A DNA stretch of 64,000 bases from Dolomedes plantarius (GCA_907164885.2 OU015503.1:129880948-129944947), one strand, 5' to 3'. Numbered from the stretch's first letter, positions 1-12,089 are shown. A program made the numbers and translations. Notes: a model not told the origin generated them from the letters alone.

Positions 1-759
1 GCTTTGTCCATATGAAGCTCAACTTTATCAATGTCCTTTCCATATAAGGCTGGAAGTTCTTCTTCAAAAATTGGTTCTAAAATATTCTGCTGATGGTAGC
101 GTGAATTAATTTTGGCTTAAGACTTTTTGATTTTTAATTGGCCGTTGTAGCAACTATCATGAATTCCTTTGGGAACTTTTCTGTACACTGTCGAAGCCAT
201 TTAGTACGGTCATTCCCGTCAGTTGAGCAATAAAAAATTCATCTTTTTTAATTACAGTCACTTAAAAACACCCATGCCTCATCGAGTGTTACCACAATTT
301 TCCATTTTTCGGCAGCTAGGTGTTTTTCATATCATTTTCTACAAATTGGTTTTCTTTCAGCAATATGCTTTGGCAAAAGAAGATGAACTTTAGGTTTGAA
401 CATCTTATTGAACTTGAAATCTTTATGAATGATTTTACTTACAGTGCCAGAAGACATTCCTATTTTTCGATGAAATGGATCTTTGAGTCGGCGGATTTTC
501 TTTTAGGATCAGAGACTTGACTTTCTTGATATTTACCTGCGTTCGAACAGTGTTAAGATGAGGTTTAGCGGTCATCTTTTCATTTTTACTTTCAGTTAGA
601 CTTTTCTTTTCCTTTCAAACTTAGTATAGTATAAATACCTTTTTTTGAAACGCCATAACCGCGATGTTTGCACCGCTTTATAATTTGTCGATACGAATAT
701 TTCTCCTCGGAAAGCGCAGTTACGTAACCTTCGAGCCATCTATCAATTTTAGGAGCCAT
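1..759 (-). pseudogene. decayed DDE (Tc1/mariner-type) transposase
   Basis: Reading the minus strand from an ATG at 759-757 gives a basic N-terminal segment beginning MAPKIDRWLEGYVTALSEEK, followed by a helix-turn-helix-like stretch. Farther along, in other frames, come SSGTVSKIIHKDFKFNKMF and, near 269-289, VTLDEAWVFLSDCN, in which the Asp-Glu looks like a catalytic acidic pair of the DDE/RNase H-like transposase fold. The last readable part is WLRQCTEKFPKEFMIVATT-like and runs off the window edge. Several stops and frame changes separate these blocks, so the copy is dead. The family call rests on overall pattern; the second and third acidic residues are not visible, so the exact superfamily is an inference. 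Terminal repeats were not found on the retained side. Confidence 0.5.
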
Positions 760-2106
760 TTTCAAAATAAATCTTTTATTTTACATTCCAATTATTATCC
801 AATTAACAGTAGCAGGCGAATATCCTGAAGTTGCTAAATTTTTATCTCAAAATGCAAACGACAAAAATAAATTACAAAATCGTTTCCATAAAGTGCGAAC
901 GACTTTCTGTAATCAGTACTAAACAATGTGTCACAAATACTCCTTATAATGGAAATTGCTTAGAACATTTTTAATGTGTACATTATGAGATAAATATGAC
1001 TTAGAATTTTAAACAGGACGTGGTTGATAATGTTCGAAACAAGTTTTGTCTTTCCATATATCGAAATATGATACACTAGTATGCCCAGTATGATATTCAA
1101 GGCACTTACCACCTTTTCTCCAAGTTCTTTCACGAGGCGCGTTTTCGTCGACAGAGGAATATCTAAAAACAAGTAATGGATCGTACATAAAATGAATTTA
1201 TTAAGAAAGAATAAAAAGTTTTTGACCATCAAATTATTTAAAATATTCATCATTTTTCCCCAGAACATTTCTAATACAGCCTGTTAATATTCGAGGACAA
1301 TATATCTAATGGGTATGGGTGGAAATGAGAGCAATATAGACAAGCATGCCCAGCATATTCGCAATTCCGTCTTGGATCCGTTTTACCCTAGTCTCTTTAG
1401 CGAGCGATCAACAAGCGAAAGAAAAGAAAAATTATATCTTCTTAGTCTAACTAATCCAAGACTGCCGTGTGAATAATGGAGTAACACGTGTACCCTGCCT
1501 TATAATATAACCCATCTAATTGATTTTTCCCCCCTCGGAGATTTTGTGGTAAATTTAATCTGAGTAAACTCTTTCTTACATACATTAGAGTTCATGTTTG
1601 TATGTCATTATCTGAAATAAGCAAAGCCTCAATAATTAGGCATAAAAAATTTTCTGTTATGTCACCGTCTTCTTAATTTAAATTTCAATTATTTTTGCAG
1701 GTATTAACTGTAGATAAAATTTTGACGTATATATGATCTGTGGCGCTATGGCAGATGTTGATATGTCCAAAAAATTCAATTTTATGCTATAAGTTATGTC
1801 GCTTTTAAAATTGGTTCTTTAATGTGACAAAAGCTGATAGTGGAATTATGAAATAGTACTAAGTATTGGCATATACTGTTATGTATAAAAGAGGTAATAC
1901 TTGGTCCCTAATTGAATATTTTAGACCCTAATTGAAAATGTTCGTTTCAGACCATCCATATGCTCGAGGATGAATATGAGTATTAACTATAGAATATTTG
2001 GATTGAAAAACTTAATTGAGCGATTTTATATTTCCCAACAAAAGTTACTTTTTTAATTTGCCGAAAACAGGAAAAAATGACATATCAACATCTGCCGTAA
2101 TGCCAC

Positions 2107-2108
<2 letters not shown>
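760..2108. other. AT-rich stretch, no supported gene
   Basis: Only short open frames without coding-like composition are present. Near 1370-1470 is a purine-rich patch. No terminal repeats, tRNA-like arms or splice-bounded frames were recognised. Confidence 0.5.

Positions 2109-2181
<73 letters not shown>
2109..2181. repeat. compound microsatellite (AT)n(GT)n
   Basis: About 30 bases of alternating AT pass directly into about 43 bases of alternating GT. The alternating purine-pyrimidine run could adopt Z-DNA or a cruciform. Open frames across it are low-complexity artefacts. Confidence 0.97.
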
Positions 2182-2182
<1 letters not shown>

Positions 2183-2579
2183 ATTCCTAATTATCAAAAC
2201 AGCAACGACGAAATAGACGCAGCAGAAAAGCATAAATAAATGCAATACATCTAGTACCAGATATTCTTGCCATATATTGATCTATGTACACGTCGTATTG
2301 GAAAAACCGTTTTGCGTTTACGTGCAAGGTGTAGAAAAGTAATCACGCATTTTGGAAACGAAGCTTTTCGTTTCCTTCGAATGTCGTCGAATATTTTATA
2401 AAACGTCGCAACCAGTTTCACGTATTGCGATTTCCACCCGTTTTTCCCAATTTTCGACTGGAACGTGTGACGCCCGAGAGTTCTTTGATGTTTTAATTGT
2501 TACTTCCCGGCAAGTTAACCGTATACATTTAAAGATGGGTGTCGATCTGTTTTATTCGGGCGACAGTTTACGGCACTGC

Positions 2580-2592
2580 CCACTAGATGGCA
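2580..2592 (+). promoter_or_regulatory. CTCF-like site
   Basis: CCACTAGATGGCA fits the CTCF core CCACYAGRKGGCR at all 13 positions and is followed by GCAGCA. CTCF binds such sites in insects and vertebrates and can act in insulation. Occupancy is inferred, and a 13-base match can occur by chance. Confidence 0.4.
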
Positions 2593-3779
2593 GCAGCACA
2601 CAGCGAGACGCGTTTCACCGCAAAACCGGAGTGTACGCGGCGAAAATGAATGTCTCTCCGACGAAAAACCGAAGCTAAAAACCGAAGGATGAAAGATTCA
2701 CAGTGACATAGGACTTTTGAGAAGTTCTAAAAGCGACGCAGACGGAAGCGAATGTATATATTTTTAAAACTGTAGAATTCTCGAAAAATGAATGGAATGC
2801 GGACCGAAAAATTGGGGCTTCGAGTCAACGAAACGTGCGCAAAACGTAATGTCGAGTACGGCAGATGGTCTCCAACGGATTGAGACATCATAATCCTATC
2901 ACGTTGTCCCCTGAGACGAAATTTGAATTCATTGATATTTTTGAACAAGTGTAAAGATAAATAAATAAACCGCAGACGACGTTACCGGGAAAACTGATAT
3001 CAGAGTCGAAAACCACGGAACTAGGTGAAAGAAGCAGATGCATTTTCGAACGGGAAGCGAAAAAATAATTTTTTTTTTTCAAAGATAGTATTATCATTTT
3101 AAACTGCTCGACTGTCAGTGTAGTATTATTTGGAATTTCGAAGCCGTCGTACGTCAGGTTCTATTTCTTTTGCCAGAAAAATAAAATCTCGAATACGAAT
3201 GCCTAGATGGCTTCACTTCGGCTGTCGTCGGAGAGTAGTAGATTGGACCGAATTCTAGAAATGTTCGGTGCTGCGAGGCGTAAATGGTCGCGGAAGTGCG
3301 TCGGATAAAATATCGGAAGCCCTTTCAAACTTGGAGGAAGAGAAACTCACGAAAATGTTTCAGTAATAGAAAGCACGTTTAAAACCCACGTCAGTCTCGA
3401 AACGAAACCATTCAGTTAAATTAAAATTGTAAGTGGAAGTCGGATGCATAATATATGCATCATGAGTAGGCGTGTATTACATTTCATGCCGTATACTTCT
3501 TACAAATTTTTGTATATTCGAATGATTCCGAGGTTGTCCTTTTATAAATTAATTTCGATGCCGAGTGTTTATGCACTTCTCGACGGTTGTTACCGTCGGA
3601 GTTTTATTCCTGTAAATTTAATCCCTTTCGCTAGATGACGTAGAATCGGTGCGTAGAGGATGTATACCATTTTAAATTTTTAACCAATTTGTAGTTTTTT
3701 TTTTCCGCATATTCGAAAATTGAAACTGTATATGAAAATTGCGAGTACGGTGAAGAAATGATAAAACTGCCGTGGAATG

Positions 3780-3945
3780 TACAGTTTTCGTCCGGATTGG
3801 GGATGAAAATGGTGGCGCCATCTCGTAGGAAGATTCGGAACAGTACAATTCTAATAGTCGAAAGCTGTGAGGGTGAGGCACAGTTTTCGTCCGAATTCGG
3901 GATTGCTAGAATAGTGGCGCCATCTCGTAGGCAGATCGGAACTAC
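3780..3945. repeat. imperfect tandem duplication with two CTCF-like cores
   Basis: Two units about 100 bases apart both start near acagttttcgtccg (3781 and 3880) and both contain GTGGCGCCATCTCGTAGG (3812-3829 and 3914-3931). Read on the minus strand the shared part gives AGATGGCGCCAC, close to the arthropod CTCF core; it matches the 13-position consensus at 11 positions. The intervening sequence differs between units, so the shared core is the conserved part. Confidence 0.5.
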
Positions 3946-5899
3946 TCTGGTTGGCGCGATTTTAATATAAACAGCCGATTGGTATATATTTGATATGAGC
4001 GTTTATGAGTTAAAATCATGAAAGAAGCAAGTTGAATTTTTCGACCGCAGTCGATGCATTACATTTAAAAATGAATGTGTCTAGGACGGAACAAACATTC
4101 GATGTAGCATTTTCGATATCCCAAAATCGAGATAAAGCGAAAGTATACATAAGAAATAGAAGGGAAATTGTAGATATTTAAAAAATAAAGATAAAATATT
4201 TTTTTTTCTTAAATAATATTGAATAGAATATTTCATAATGTTTCAATTTTTTGGGTTCGAAAGAGACAGAATATATTAATATTTGATAATTAATGGATGT
4301 AGTATAATTAAGTAAGGACATTTCTGAAATGGTTCTTTAGTAATTGATAAAAATGAAAGAGGTGATTTTTGCACTAGGATGAGTATAAATGGGGTCGTGA
4401 TTTTTGTTCAGTGTTATTGCAAGTGAGCGAACGTGAATATGTTGTTACGAGACATGATGAGCAAAAGGCGTGTTTGAAGGAATCGAATATTAAGGGGACT
4501 GACGACTTTTTGAGTGTTCCAAATTTTATGATAAATCGATATAAAATATGAAAATTATTTAATCGCAGAACTAGGAAATGTATAATTCGTGTTTTGAATT
4601 TCAAATATACGAATGAACATTGAAAAAAAAATCTCCTAAGAATAAATTTAATTTAAGCCTGAAAAAATTAAGAAAATTAGGTGTAAGGTCGAGATAACAG
4701 CGATGAAAATTTGATGTTGAGAAAAATTGAGAAAGAATTTTGTTAGCATAAAGTTGATGAGTTGTTTTGATGCTCGTTAAGAATTCGAGAGATTTGATAA
4801 GAGGAATTTATAAAATATCGAGTCTAATAATATAGCAGATTGAGTGTGAAAATGAAGCAAGGTGGCGCCACTGAAATGTAGAAGGGGAGAATAGAAGAGG
4901 ATGGAGCGTGTAGTTTTTAAGATGAGAAGAGAGGAGTAATGCTGAAGGGAGAGACAGGCATGCGCAGAAGGTGGTTTCAAGATGAAGAGCAGAAATTCGA
5001 CGCATGCGCGTTTGGGAGTCGGAAATTGTAGCGAGGAAATGAAAATGAGAAGGGATGTGAGCATGCCCGTGGACTTGTAGGTTTTGAGATGATTTGAGAT
5101 GAGAATGAAAATTGGATATTAATGATGGAAATTGGATATTAATCTCGATGGCCACGCATGCGCCCCTCTGGGAATTGTCGGACGGCCAGTGCTTTTAGGA
5201 CGAAACGCGCGCATCTAGTGGGATGAGGAGCCGCAACTAATATTATTCATTTGTAACTTGGCAACTCCACGGGGTTCTTGTCATCCAGACTACTGCGTGG
5301 ATGCCATCGGAGTACATTTAATTGGCGGCATTTAGAGGGAAAATTGCTTTCCGTTTCCACGAAAGTACAAATTTCGCAATCAAATAATGGGAATTTCGTC
5401 CTCATACTCCCTTTTTCCACAACTTCTTTACGGCCAAAAAAGTACGTCGATCGGAAAATGCCTTTTTTTTTTATCGGCACAATCCTACCGAGTACTCATT
5501 TAGCCACGTTTTGACACCAATTTTTTTAAAAATTGTATTCCTGCCGTAGCGACTACTCCGCGCCGGTCGCTACGCAATCGTCTACCATTCTCTCGTCCGT
5601 TCAACTATTCCGAGACACACGAGTACGTAAGCTTACGTTTCGACGACGCTGGAGAATACCGTGATCGAGTCACTCCTCGTTATTCTACGCGGATTGAAAG
5701 AGCACGATTTCGACATCGGTTAGGTGATCGGTCATAAAAACCAGGCTATCACTAAAGGGGGGAAACCCCTACCACCCTCAAAATTTTATGGCCCAGGAAG
5801 AGGCTATTTTCAGTGGCGATTCCTCTTAAATTGTAACAGTTTACCGAGGTTTTTCTTTCGAGTGTTATTTCAGTTTTTAATTATTTTTTTTTAGACTTT

Positions 5900-6880
5900 C
5901 AGTGACTTTTTTGGACTTGGAATTATTTTCGCGTTTTCCGGACTTTAATTTTATTTGAGACCTAGGTTTTTTTTTTTTTTTTTAGGACTTTGATTATTTT
6001 TCGGATTCATTATGGGGTGTTGCTACAACAACCCCCCCCCCCCCCCCCAAACTTTTACTCAAAGATATTTACCATTTTTTGTTTGTTAGTTAGTTACAAA
6101 TTTTGACGGGGGGTAATGTCGAAAATTTCTCCGGTGTTTAAATTTTTCCTAATTTTAACGATCTTAAGAGTAATTAAATTTATCCGATCGAAATTTTATT
6201 AGATTATTCTTAAATTGTAGGTTTTACGGGTTTCGAACTTAGAATTATTTTCGCGTTTTCCGGACTTTAATTATATTCGAGACCTAGATTTTTTTTTTTT
6301 TTTAGGACTAAGATTATTATTCGGATTCATTATTGGGTGTTGCAACCCCCCCCCCCTCTTTTACTCAGAATTTACCATTTTTTGTTTGTTTGATACAAAT
6401 TTTGACGGGGGTATGTCAAAAATTTCTCCGTTGTTTAAATTTTTCCTCTTTTAACGATCTTAAGAGTAATCAAATTAATACGATCGAAATTTTATTAGAT
6501 TCTTAAATTGTAGGTTTTACGGGTTTCGAACTTGGAATTATTTTCGCACTTTTCGGACTTACAATTATTTTCGAGTTTTTCAGACTTGGATTATTTTAGA
6601 TTATTTACGGGACTTAGATTATTTAAGGGGATTTCCCCTCCCCCCCTCAGAGATATTTACTTTATTTTTTAAGTTTCAAATTTTCAGGTTGGGGGGGGGG
6701 GGTGTCAAAAATTTCTCCCGTGTTTAAATTTCGGCACTTTTATTCTTTTTCAGACTGATTCTTTTTTAGACTTTGATTATTTTCGGGGTTTTTGCAACAA
6801 CCACCCACTTCCCCCCCCCCCCCACTTTTACTCTGAGATATTAACCGAGTTTATATTTTTAAAATTTAAAATTTTTAGGG
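5900..6880. repeat. degenerate tandem repeat, about 300-bp unit, with C and G runs
   Basis: A block starting with ggaattattttcgcgttttc recurs near 5920, 6240 and 6530. Each unit runs through a T-run, a run of 9 to 17 C, 'acttttactc', 'aaattttgacgggg' and 'aatttctccg'. The units are clearly related but diverged, and the C/G homopolymer lengths vary between them. Confidence 0.75.
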
Positions 6881-7389
6881 TGGGGATCAAGATTTCTCTA
6901 GTGCTTAATTTTTCCTCTTTTAAAAATTTTATAAGTAAATTTATTCTTTTCCCCCGTTTCCAAATTTATTTTTTGAAAATATTTTTACAAAAACTTAATT
7001 ATACGTCAATCGTTCTAGGGTATTTAGCGATTTTTTATTTTTTGCTAGAAATTTTAAGGTACAAACTTTTTAAGGGTGGGGGTCAAAAATTTATCTAGTT
7101 TTCAAATTTTTCCTCTTTAACAATTTTAATTAATTTTAAAACTAAATTTATTCGTTTCCCCCGTTTCGAAATGTATTTTTTGTTAATAAAATTTTACAAA
7201 AACTTAATTAAACGTCTAATCGTTCTGGGGTATTTAGCGATTTTTTTTATTTACAAATTTTAAGGTACAAATTTTTTAAGGAAGGGTGGGTGGGGGTCAA
7301 AAATTTATCTAGTTTCAAATTTTCCCTATTTTAACAATTTTAAATGTAAATAAATTTTTCCTCTTTTAACAATTTTAAAAGTAAATTTA

Positions 7390-7940
7390 TTCTCTTCCCC
7401 CGTTTCCAAATTTATTTTTTGAAAATATTTTTACAAAAACTTAGGTACTTTTCCGTTAGCCGGGCGCAAGTGATATATCCAAATATGGTTCTTAAGTCAC
7501 AGTTTTAGCTGTTTTCCGTTAGCCGGGCGCAACTGATATATCCAAATATGGTTCTTAAGTCACAGTTTTAGCTGTTTTGTTTAATTAATTGCAACTCGCG
7601 TGATACGTGTGCGTGAATGAATATTATATATATATATATATATGTATGTAAATATGAATTTTATTCAATAAGTGAATATTTAGTTAAATGGCCAAAAATA
7701 TTTATTCTCTTCCCCCGTTTCCAAATTTATTTTTTGAAAATATTTTTACAAAAACTTAGGTACTTTTCCGTTAGCCGGGCGCAAGTGATATATCCAAATA
7801 TGGTTCTTAAGTCACAGTTTTAGCTGTTTTGTTTAATTAATTGCAACTCGCGTGATACGTGTGCGTGAATGAATATTATATGTAAATATGAATTTTATTC
7901 AATAAGTGAATATTTAGTTAAATGGCCAAAAATATTTAAT
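7390..7940. repeat. local tandem duplication, about 308 bases
   Basis: The sequence from ttctcttcccccgtttcc through ttaaatggccaaaaatattt occurs twice in tandem, with junction at about 7697-7699. The first copy has an extra internal repeat of the subterminal segment and a longer AT run near 7620-7643. The duplication spans the insertion boundary of the 7444-8386 element, so it happened after that insertion. Confidence 0.85.
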
Positions 7941-8386
7941 GCCCTTCAAGATGTCTTCAAAAGGACCTTTTTTTTTGTCGTCGTGACAGAAATTCAGCTA
8001 ATACGATCGCAAATGGTGGCTGACATTCCACAATGTTTATTATAGCTACATTTGGTACTTCATCACAGCTGCTGAATCTTTTGTGCAATTGTGAAGGACA
8101 CAAGTACAGTTTGTGGTTAATTAGTTTCCAGTTTTTATTCATGTGAATTTCGGGGTTATTTAACTGGGTCTCTGAACTTAATCATGTTCTCTTACATGAT
8201 TCATACCCGCTAATCTGCCAACTTCTTCTAACGTTTCGTGTGTGACATTGCTTTTTCAAAATTTGGCCTACCTATTACCTATTAGACTGTTTTTGTAGGA
8301 TTATTAGGTTGGCGACTTTGCATTCTCGTCAGTGGTGATACTTGTTAGGGCAAACGCCAAATGCGCCCCGCTAAAGGAAAAGTACC
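7444..8386. mobile_element. non-autonomous terminal-inverted-repeat element with 8-bp target duplication (Merlin-like?)
   Basis: The left end reads GGTACTTTTCCGTTAGCCGG and the right end, reverse-complemented, reads GGTACTTTTCCTTTAGCGGG, with similarity continuing a few bases inward. AAAACTTA flanks both sides exactly (7436-7443 and 8387-8394), and the host repeat continues as acaaaaacttaattatacg when the insert is removed. An 8-bp duplication fits hAT, P or Merlin elements; the GG-start favours Merlin, as an inference. The left part, with adjacent host sequence, is tandemly duplicated: a second AAAACTTAGGTACTTTTCC begins at 7751, and a third copy of the subterminal ccgttagccgggcgcaa lies at 7516. 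No transposase was recognised inside. Confidence 0.8.
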
Positions 8387-8989
8387 AAAACTTAATTATA
8401 CGACTGATCGTTCTCGGGTATTTGGCGATTTTTTTTACGTTACAGTTTTTTTAAGGGTGGCGGTCAAAACTTTATCTAGTTTTCAAATTTTTCCTCTTTT
8501 AACAATTTTTAAGGTAAATAAATATTTCCTCTTTTAACAATTTTAAAGAATTCTAAATGTAAATAAATTTTTCATCTTTTAACAATTTTAAAGGAAAATT
8601 TATTCTTTTCCCCCGTTTCCAAATTTATTTTTTGGAAATATTTTTACAAAAACTTAATTATACGTCTAATCGTTTTGCGGTATTTAGCGATTTATTTTTT
8701 AAGGTACAAATTTTAAGGGTGGGGTCGAAAATTTATCTACTTTTCAAATTTTTCCTCTTTTAACAATTTTAAAGGTAAATTTCAACGATTCATATATAAA
8801 TACATTTATATTGTATATATCGATCACTCCTTTCGACAACGTCATATCTCAAAAATAGGGGGTTTTTAGAGATGCCTTTTTTTAAAATTATGCTCTAAAG
8901 ATCCCCGAAAGATCGTCCTACATAACCGCTCAATATTTAGCCGCTACAGGGCAGAATTAATATTTGTATTTAATATAATTTATTCCACT

Positions 8990-9690
8990 TTAATTCAAAT
9001 TAGCAATTCTATATCCCTGCACAAATATATATAATAAATATATATAAAATATATATAATGCAAAAAATAATAATAAATATATATAATGCAAAAAATATAT
9101 AAAAATATATAATAAATATATTTTTATTATATAATATATTTTTATTAATATATAATAAATATATATAATGCAAAATATATAAATACATTTTACATAAACG
9201 TGAATATCCGACATGAAAAGAAAGCAATTTTGTTAAACCAAACATTTTAAAATAGGGAAAATAATGGTATGTGCACTTTTAAAAATCAAATTAACAAGTA
9301 CACAAACCGTGCACAAAATATGTAAATACGATACGCGCATGCGAAATATATAAATACATTTTACGTACAATTGAGCCATATCGGGCTGTTTATGAAAAGA
9401 GAGCAATTTTCTTAAACCGAAAAATTTTATGGTACGCATACAGAGGGAAATAATACTATGTACACTTTTAAAAATCAAATTAGCAAGTCTGAAACCCTGC
9501 ACAAAATATATACGTACGATACGCGCATGCGAAATATATATAAATACATTTTTTGTACACTTGAATATCCGACATGAAAAGAGAGCAATTTTCTTAAACC
9601 CAACATTTTGAAATACGCATACAGAGGGAAATAATACTATGTACGCGTTAAAAACTATCTTTTAAAAATCAAATTAGCTAAAACACTGCA
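8990..9690. repeat. tandem repeat of about 185-bp units
   Basis: Units share 'gatacgcgcatgcgaaatat', 'aaatacatttt', 'gaatatccgacatgaaaag', 'gcaattttcttaaacc' and 'atcaaattagcaagtc'. Three to four units are visible, the first carrying AT-rich expansions near 9020-9180. A related, more diverged unit reappears at 11340-11620. Confidence 0.8.
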
Positions 9691-10061
9691 AAAATATAAT
9701 ACATAAGATATATAAATGCATATATTCAATACGTGACATAAATTGGAAAGATCACAATTTTAAATATATATGAATCGTTCGCAGTGGGATAAAAAAGAAA
9801 ACAGAAAATAAAATCACATAAATTGTGAAGAATATCGATTGATCAATTGTCAATTTTGAACCGTTATCGAAATCAAAAGATTTTAAAATGGCACGTCATC
9901 CTCATTAGATTACGAAAGTCGTCGGATAAAGACGGGCAAACTGGTCGCTCGTGAAAATCGGAGCATTGTTTTCGCGAGCAATCTTTAAAAATAGCGAAAG
10001 ATGCCATCGATTTGAAATAAAATTATTTTCGACCAAAGGAAAAATGATGTAAAAATCGACT

Positions 10062-10210
10062 TACCCCGTTCGCCGACATCGAAAATGAGTAGTAATCCAT
10101 AGGTCTGAGGAGAGACATCACTCGGAGCGAATTCACCCGTCGACGTCGGCTGACGAACTGGCGAAGAGGAAGAAATTCTTTCGCCATCTGACGGCAGAGG
10201 GATGGCAACC
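10062..10210 (-). other. exon-like block ending in a splice donor (copy 1)
   Basis: On the minus strand an ATG at about 10188 in CAGATGGCGAAAGAATTTC opens a frame of about 40 codons (MAKEFLPLRQFVSRRRR and on) that meets a consensus donor GGGGTAAGTC at about 10066-10057. A related block at 11906-12003 keeps the ATGGCGAA start context, a GGATNCTACT motif and the GGTAAGTC donor, but its frame in this register has a stop. Conserved start and donor with a diverged middle suggests either a duplicated 5' exon or part of a mobile element. No protein family was recognised. Confidence 0.25.
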
Positions 10211-10319
10211 ATTCGGCGCTCTCCCCCCCCCCCCCCCCCCCGAGCGGGGGGAATTTCCGAGCGGTACAGAAATTCATAATAAAAAGAGAGCATTTTTTTC
10301 TTGACCCCTTTTGTACCAC

Positions 10320-11335
10320 GTCATGAATTAATAAACGAAAGCTCGCATAAATTTTTATTCATGTTAATTCGATACTGACTGACAAATAAATGTAAAAACA
10401 TGACTCGCCTTCTTAATATATAATTACTTTACCACTAGTTAATTAAAGCCGTACTTTAAAGTACCACTTCAATTAACGTCAAACTTTGAAAATTAATCAG
10501 AATGCTTAAATTATTTATTCTAAAACGCAGAGCAATTTTAAATATAATGAAAATTTCACGTTGATTAGATTTTTTAAAAAAATTGGGTTTTTTTTAAAAT
10601 TGACACATAAAAAAATTACTTTAGTATGTTGGGCATTAATATCTATCGTGTAATTCTCCCTAATTTAATTCAAATGTTTAAAAAAATTTAAAAATAACAA
10701 CATTTGAAAATTTCTCACAAGTTCATTTTAAAAAAATTCACCTATTTCTTACATATCTTATTCCTTCCGCATTCATGTCTTTCATGTAGCATAAAAATAC
10801 TTCTTGCCAAATTTCAAAAGTCTATTTCAAATGTCAAAGTTTTCTTTCAATTTTCCGAGATGTCTCGGCGAACAATATAAGAATAAACACAAGAATAAAC
10901 ACAAAAGCGTAAAAAGCAAATATTTGAAGCACATTTCTACATCGGAAAAGAAATATAAGTACCGGCAAGAAATTTGCTCGGTAAACGACATTGAAATGTC
11001 ATATACCTAAACAATACTATACCTAAATAATACTGTCTGAGGTCATATTAAAGTTGGAAAAAAAATCATCGTTCACTTATCTCCCATAGTTTTAGAGTAG
11101 CAGCTAAGTTTCAAAGAAAATGCCATTCGTGGCTGTTTCGAACGCTACAGCGAACGCCAAAATAAATTTTACGTCCGAAAATTGACTCGTTAAAACTGCT
11201 ACTGCTATCTACTAATAATGAAGAAATCATAAAGCGTCGATCCTTTACAGTTCCATCAGTAATATACAAACAAAAGTTATTTTATAAGAGCTCGAAGAAA
11301 GTGGTACTTAGAAGTTCCGTCAGTACATAAAGGGT
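10320..11335. other. AT-rich stretch, no supported gene
   Basis: Long A/T runs and short frames only. A 68-codon frame at 10804-11010 contains a low-complexity NKHKNKHKS segment and is not supported as a gene. No repeat or terminal structure was recognised. Confidence 0.5.
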
Positions 11336-11339
11336 TTCT

Positions 11340-11640
11340 TGAACCAAACATTTTAAAATACCGCGTATATATATACAGGGGGAAAAATACTATGTGCACG
11401 TTAAAAACTATATTTTAAAGATCAAAAACCCTGCACAAATATATATATATATATATATATAAATAATACATACATACATAGAAATTTTATAAATACGTGA
11501 CATTTAAATAAACAATTTTACGCACACGTGAATATCGGACATGAAAAGAGACAATTTTTCTGAAACCGACGTTAAAAACTATCTATTATAAATCAAATTA
11601 GCAAGTCTAAAACCCTGAATATGCTGCGAATCGTTTATGT
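11340..11640. repeat. diverged unit of the 9.0-9.7 kb tandem repeat
   Basis: It shares 'gaaccaaacattttaaaata', 'gggaaaaatactatgtgcac', 'aatcaaattagcaagtc' and 'gaatatcggacatgaaaag' with the earlier array, in the same order. An AT microsatellite at 11442-11462 interrupts it. Confidence 0.75.
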
Positions 11641-12020
11641 TCATAGCAGTGGGATCAGAAATTCATAAATCATAAAGAAAAATAAATTCATAAATTTTAA
11701 AGCGTGACTATTATAAAGCATGAAATCAAAGCTTATCCTCATTACATTACGAAAGCCCGTCCGATGAAGACGCAATTCGTCGCTCCGAAAATCGTCGTTT
11801 TCGTGAAGCAATTTTTTTGAAATACAGAATTTTTAAAATGCCATCGATTCGATGACATTATTTTCGACGTAAACGTGAGGTGAAATAAGGATGCAAATTG
11901 ACTTACCGGACATGAGAAGTAGTATCCACAGAGTATCATTAGAATGCGACCACCCCCACCGACCAACGGCGACAAACTGAATGGCAGAAGGAACTCTTCG
12001 CCATGTGAACCCCCCCTTTC
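11640..12020 (-). repeat. second copy of the 9.78-10.2 kb module with exon-like block
   Basis: It matches the module at 9780-10200: 'gcagtgggat', 'cctcattacattacgaaag', 'aaaatgccatcgattcgatg', 'gacttacc' and the following CG-rich block. On the minus strand a donor GGTAAGTCAA lies at 11906-11915. The longest minus-strand frame here (11742-12293) runs through the donor into what would be intron and is not recognised as a protein. Confidence 0.6.
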
Positions 12021-12089
12021 GCTCCCGCTACAAATAGCTTCGCCGCTACGGCACAAATATCTTATAATCGCATCAAAATCGTGCGACAT

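Larger units (their letters stand above)
2270..5750. other. CpG-rich, gene-poor block
   Basis: This block has far more CpG than the AT-rich flanks, with many CGA, TCG and CGT words and several GGCGCC sites. A 108-codon frame at 2352-2678 has no recognisable domain. The composition could fit an unmethylated regulatory region or untranslated exon, but no transcription start, splice pair or conserved protein was found. The patch at 5550-5740 (beginning near gccgtagcgactactccgcg) is the most GC-rich part. Confidence refers to the composition only. Confidence 0.45.
6880..8790. repeat. degenerate tandem repeat, about 210-240-bp unit
   Basis: The block cccccgtttccaaatttatt followed by 'tttttacaaaaactta', 'atcgttctggggtatttagcg' and 'gggtcaaaaatttatctag' recurs near 6950, 7160, 7398, 7706 and 8611. 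The array is interrupted by the inserted element at 7444-8386, and the 7398 and 7706 copies arose by a local duplication that also copied the left end of that element. Confidence 0.75.

Noticed and set aside
2016..2245. Frames encoding YIYIYI/CVCVCV and THTHTH stretches
   Set aside because: They are translations of the AT/GT microsatellite on both strands.
4777..5155. Overlapping minus-strand frames of 95 and 115 codons
   Set aside because: Two different frames are open over the same purine-rich DNA, a composition effect; no domain was recognised.
6031..6048. Long C runs as evidence of a special structure
   Set aside because: They are parts of degenerate tandem repeats, and their exact length may be affected by sequencing error.
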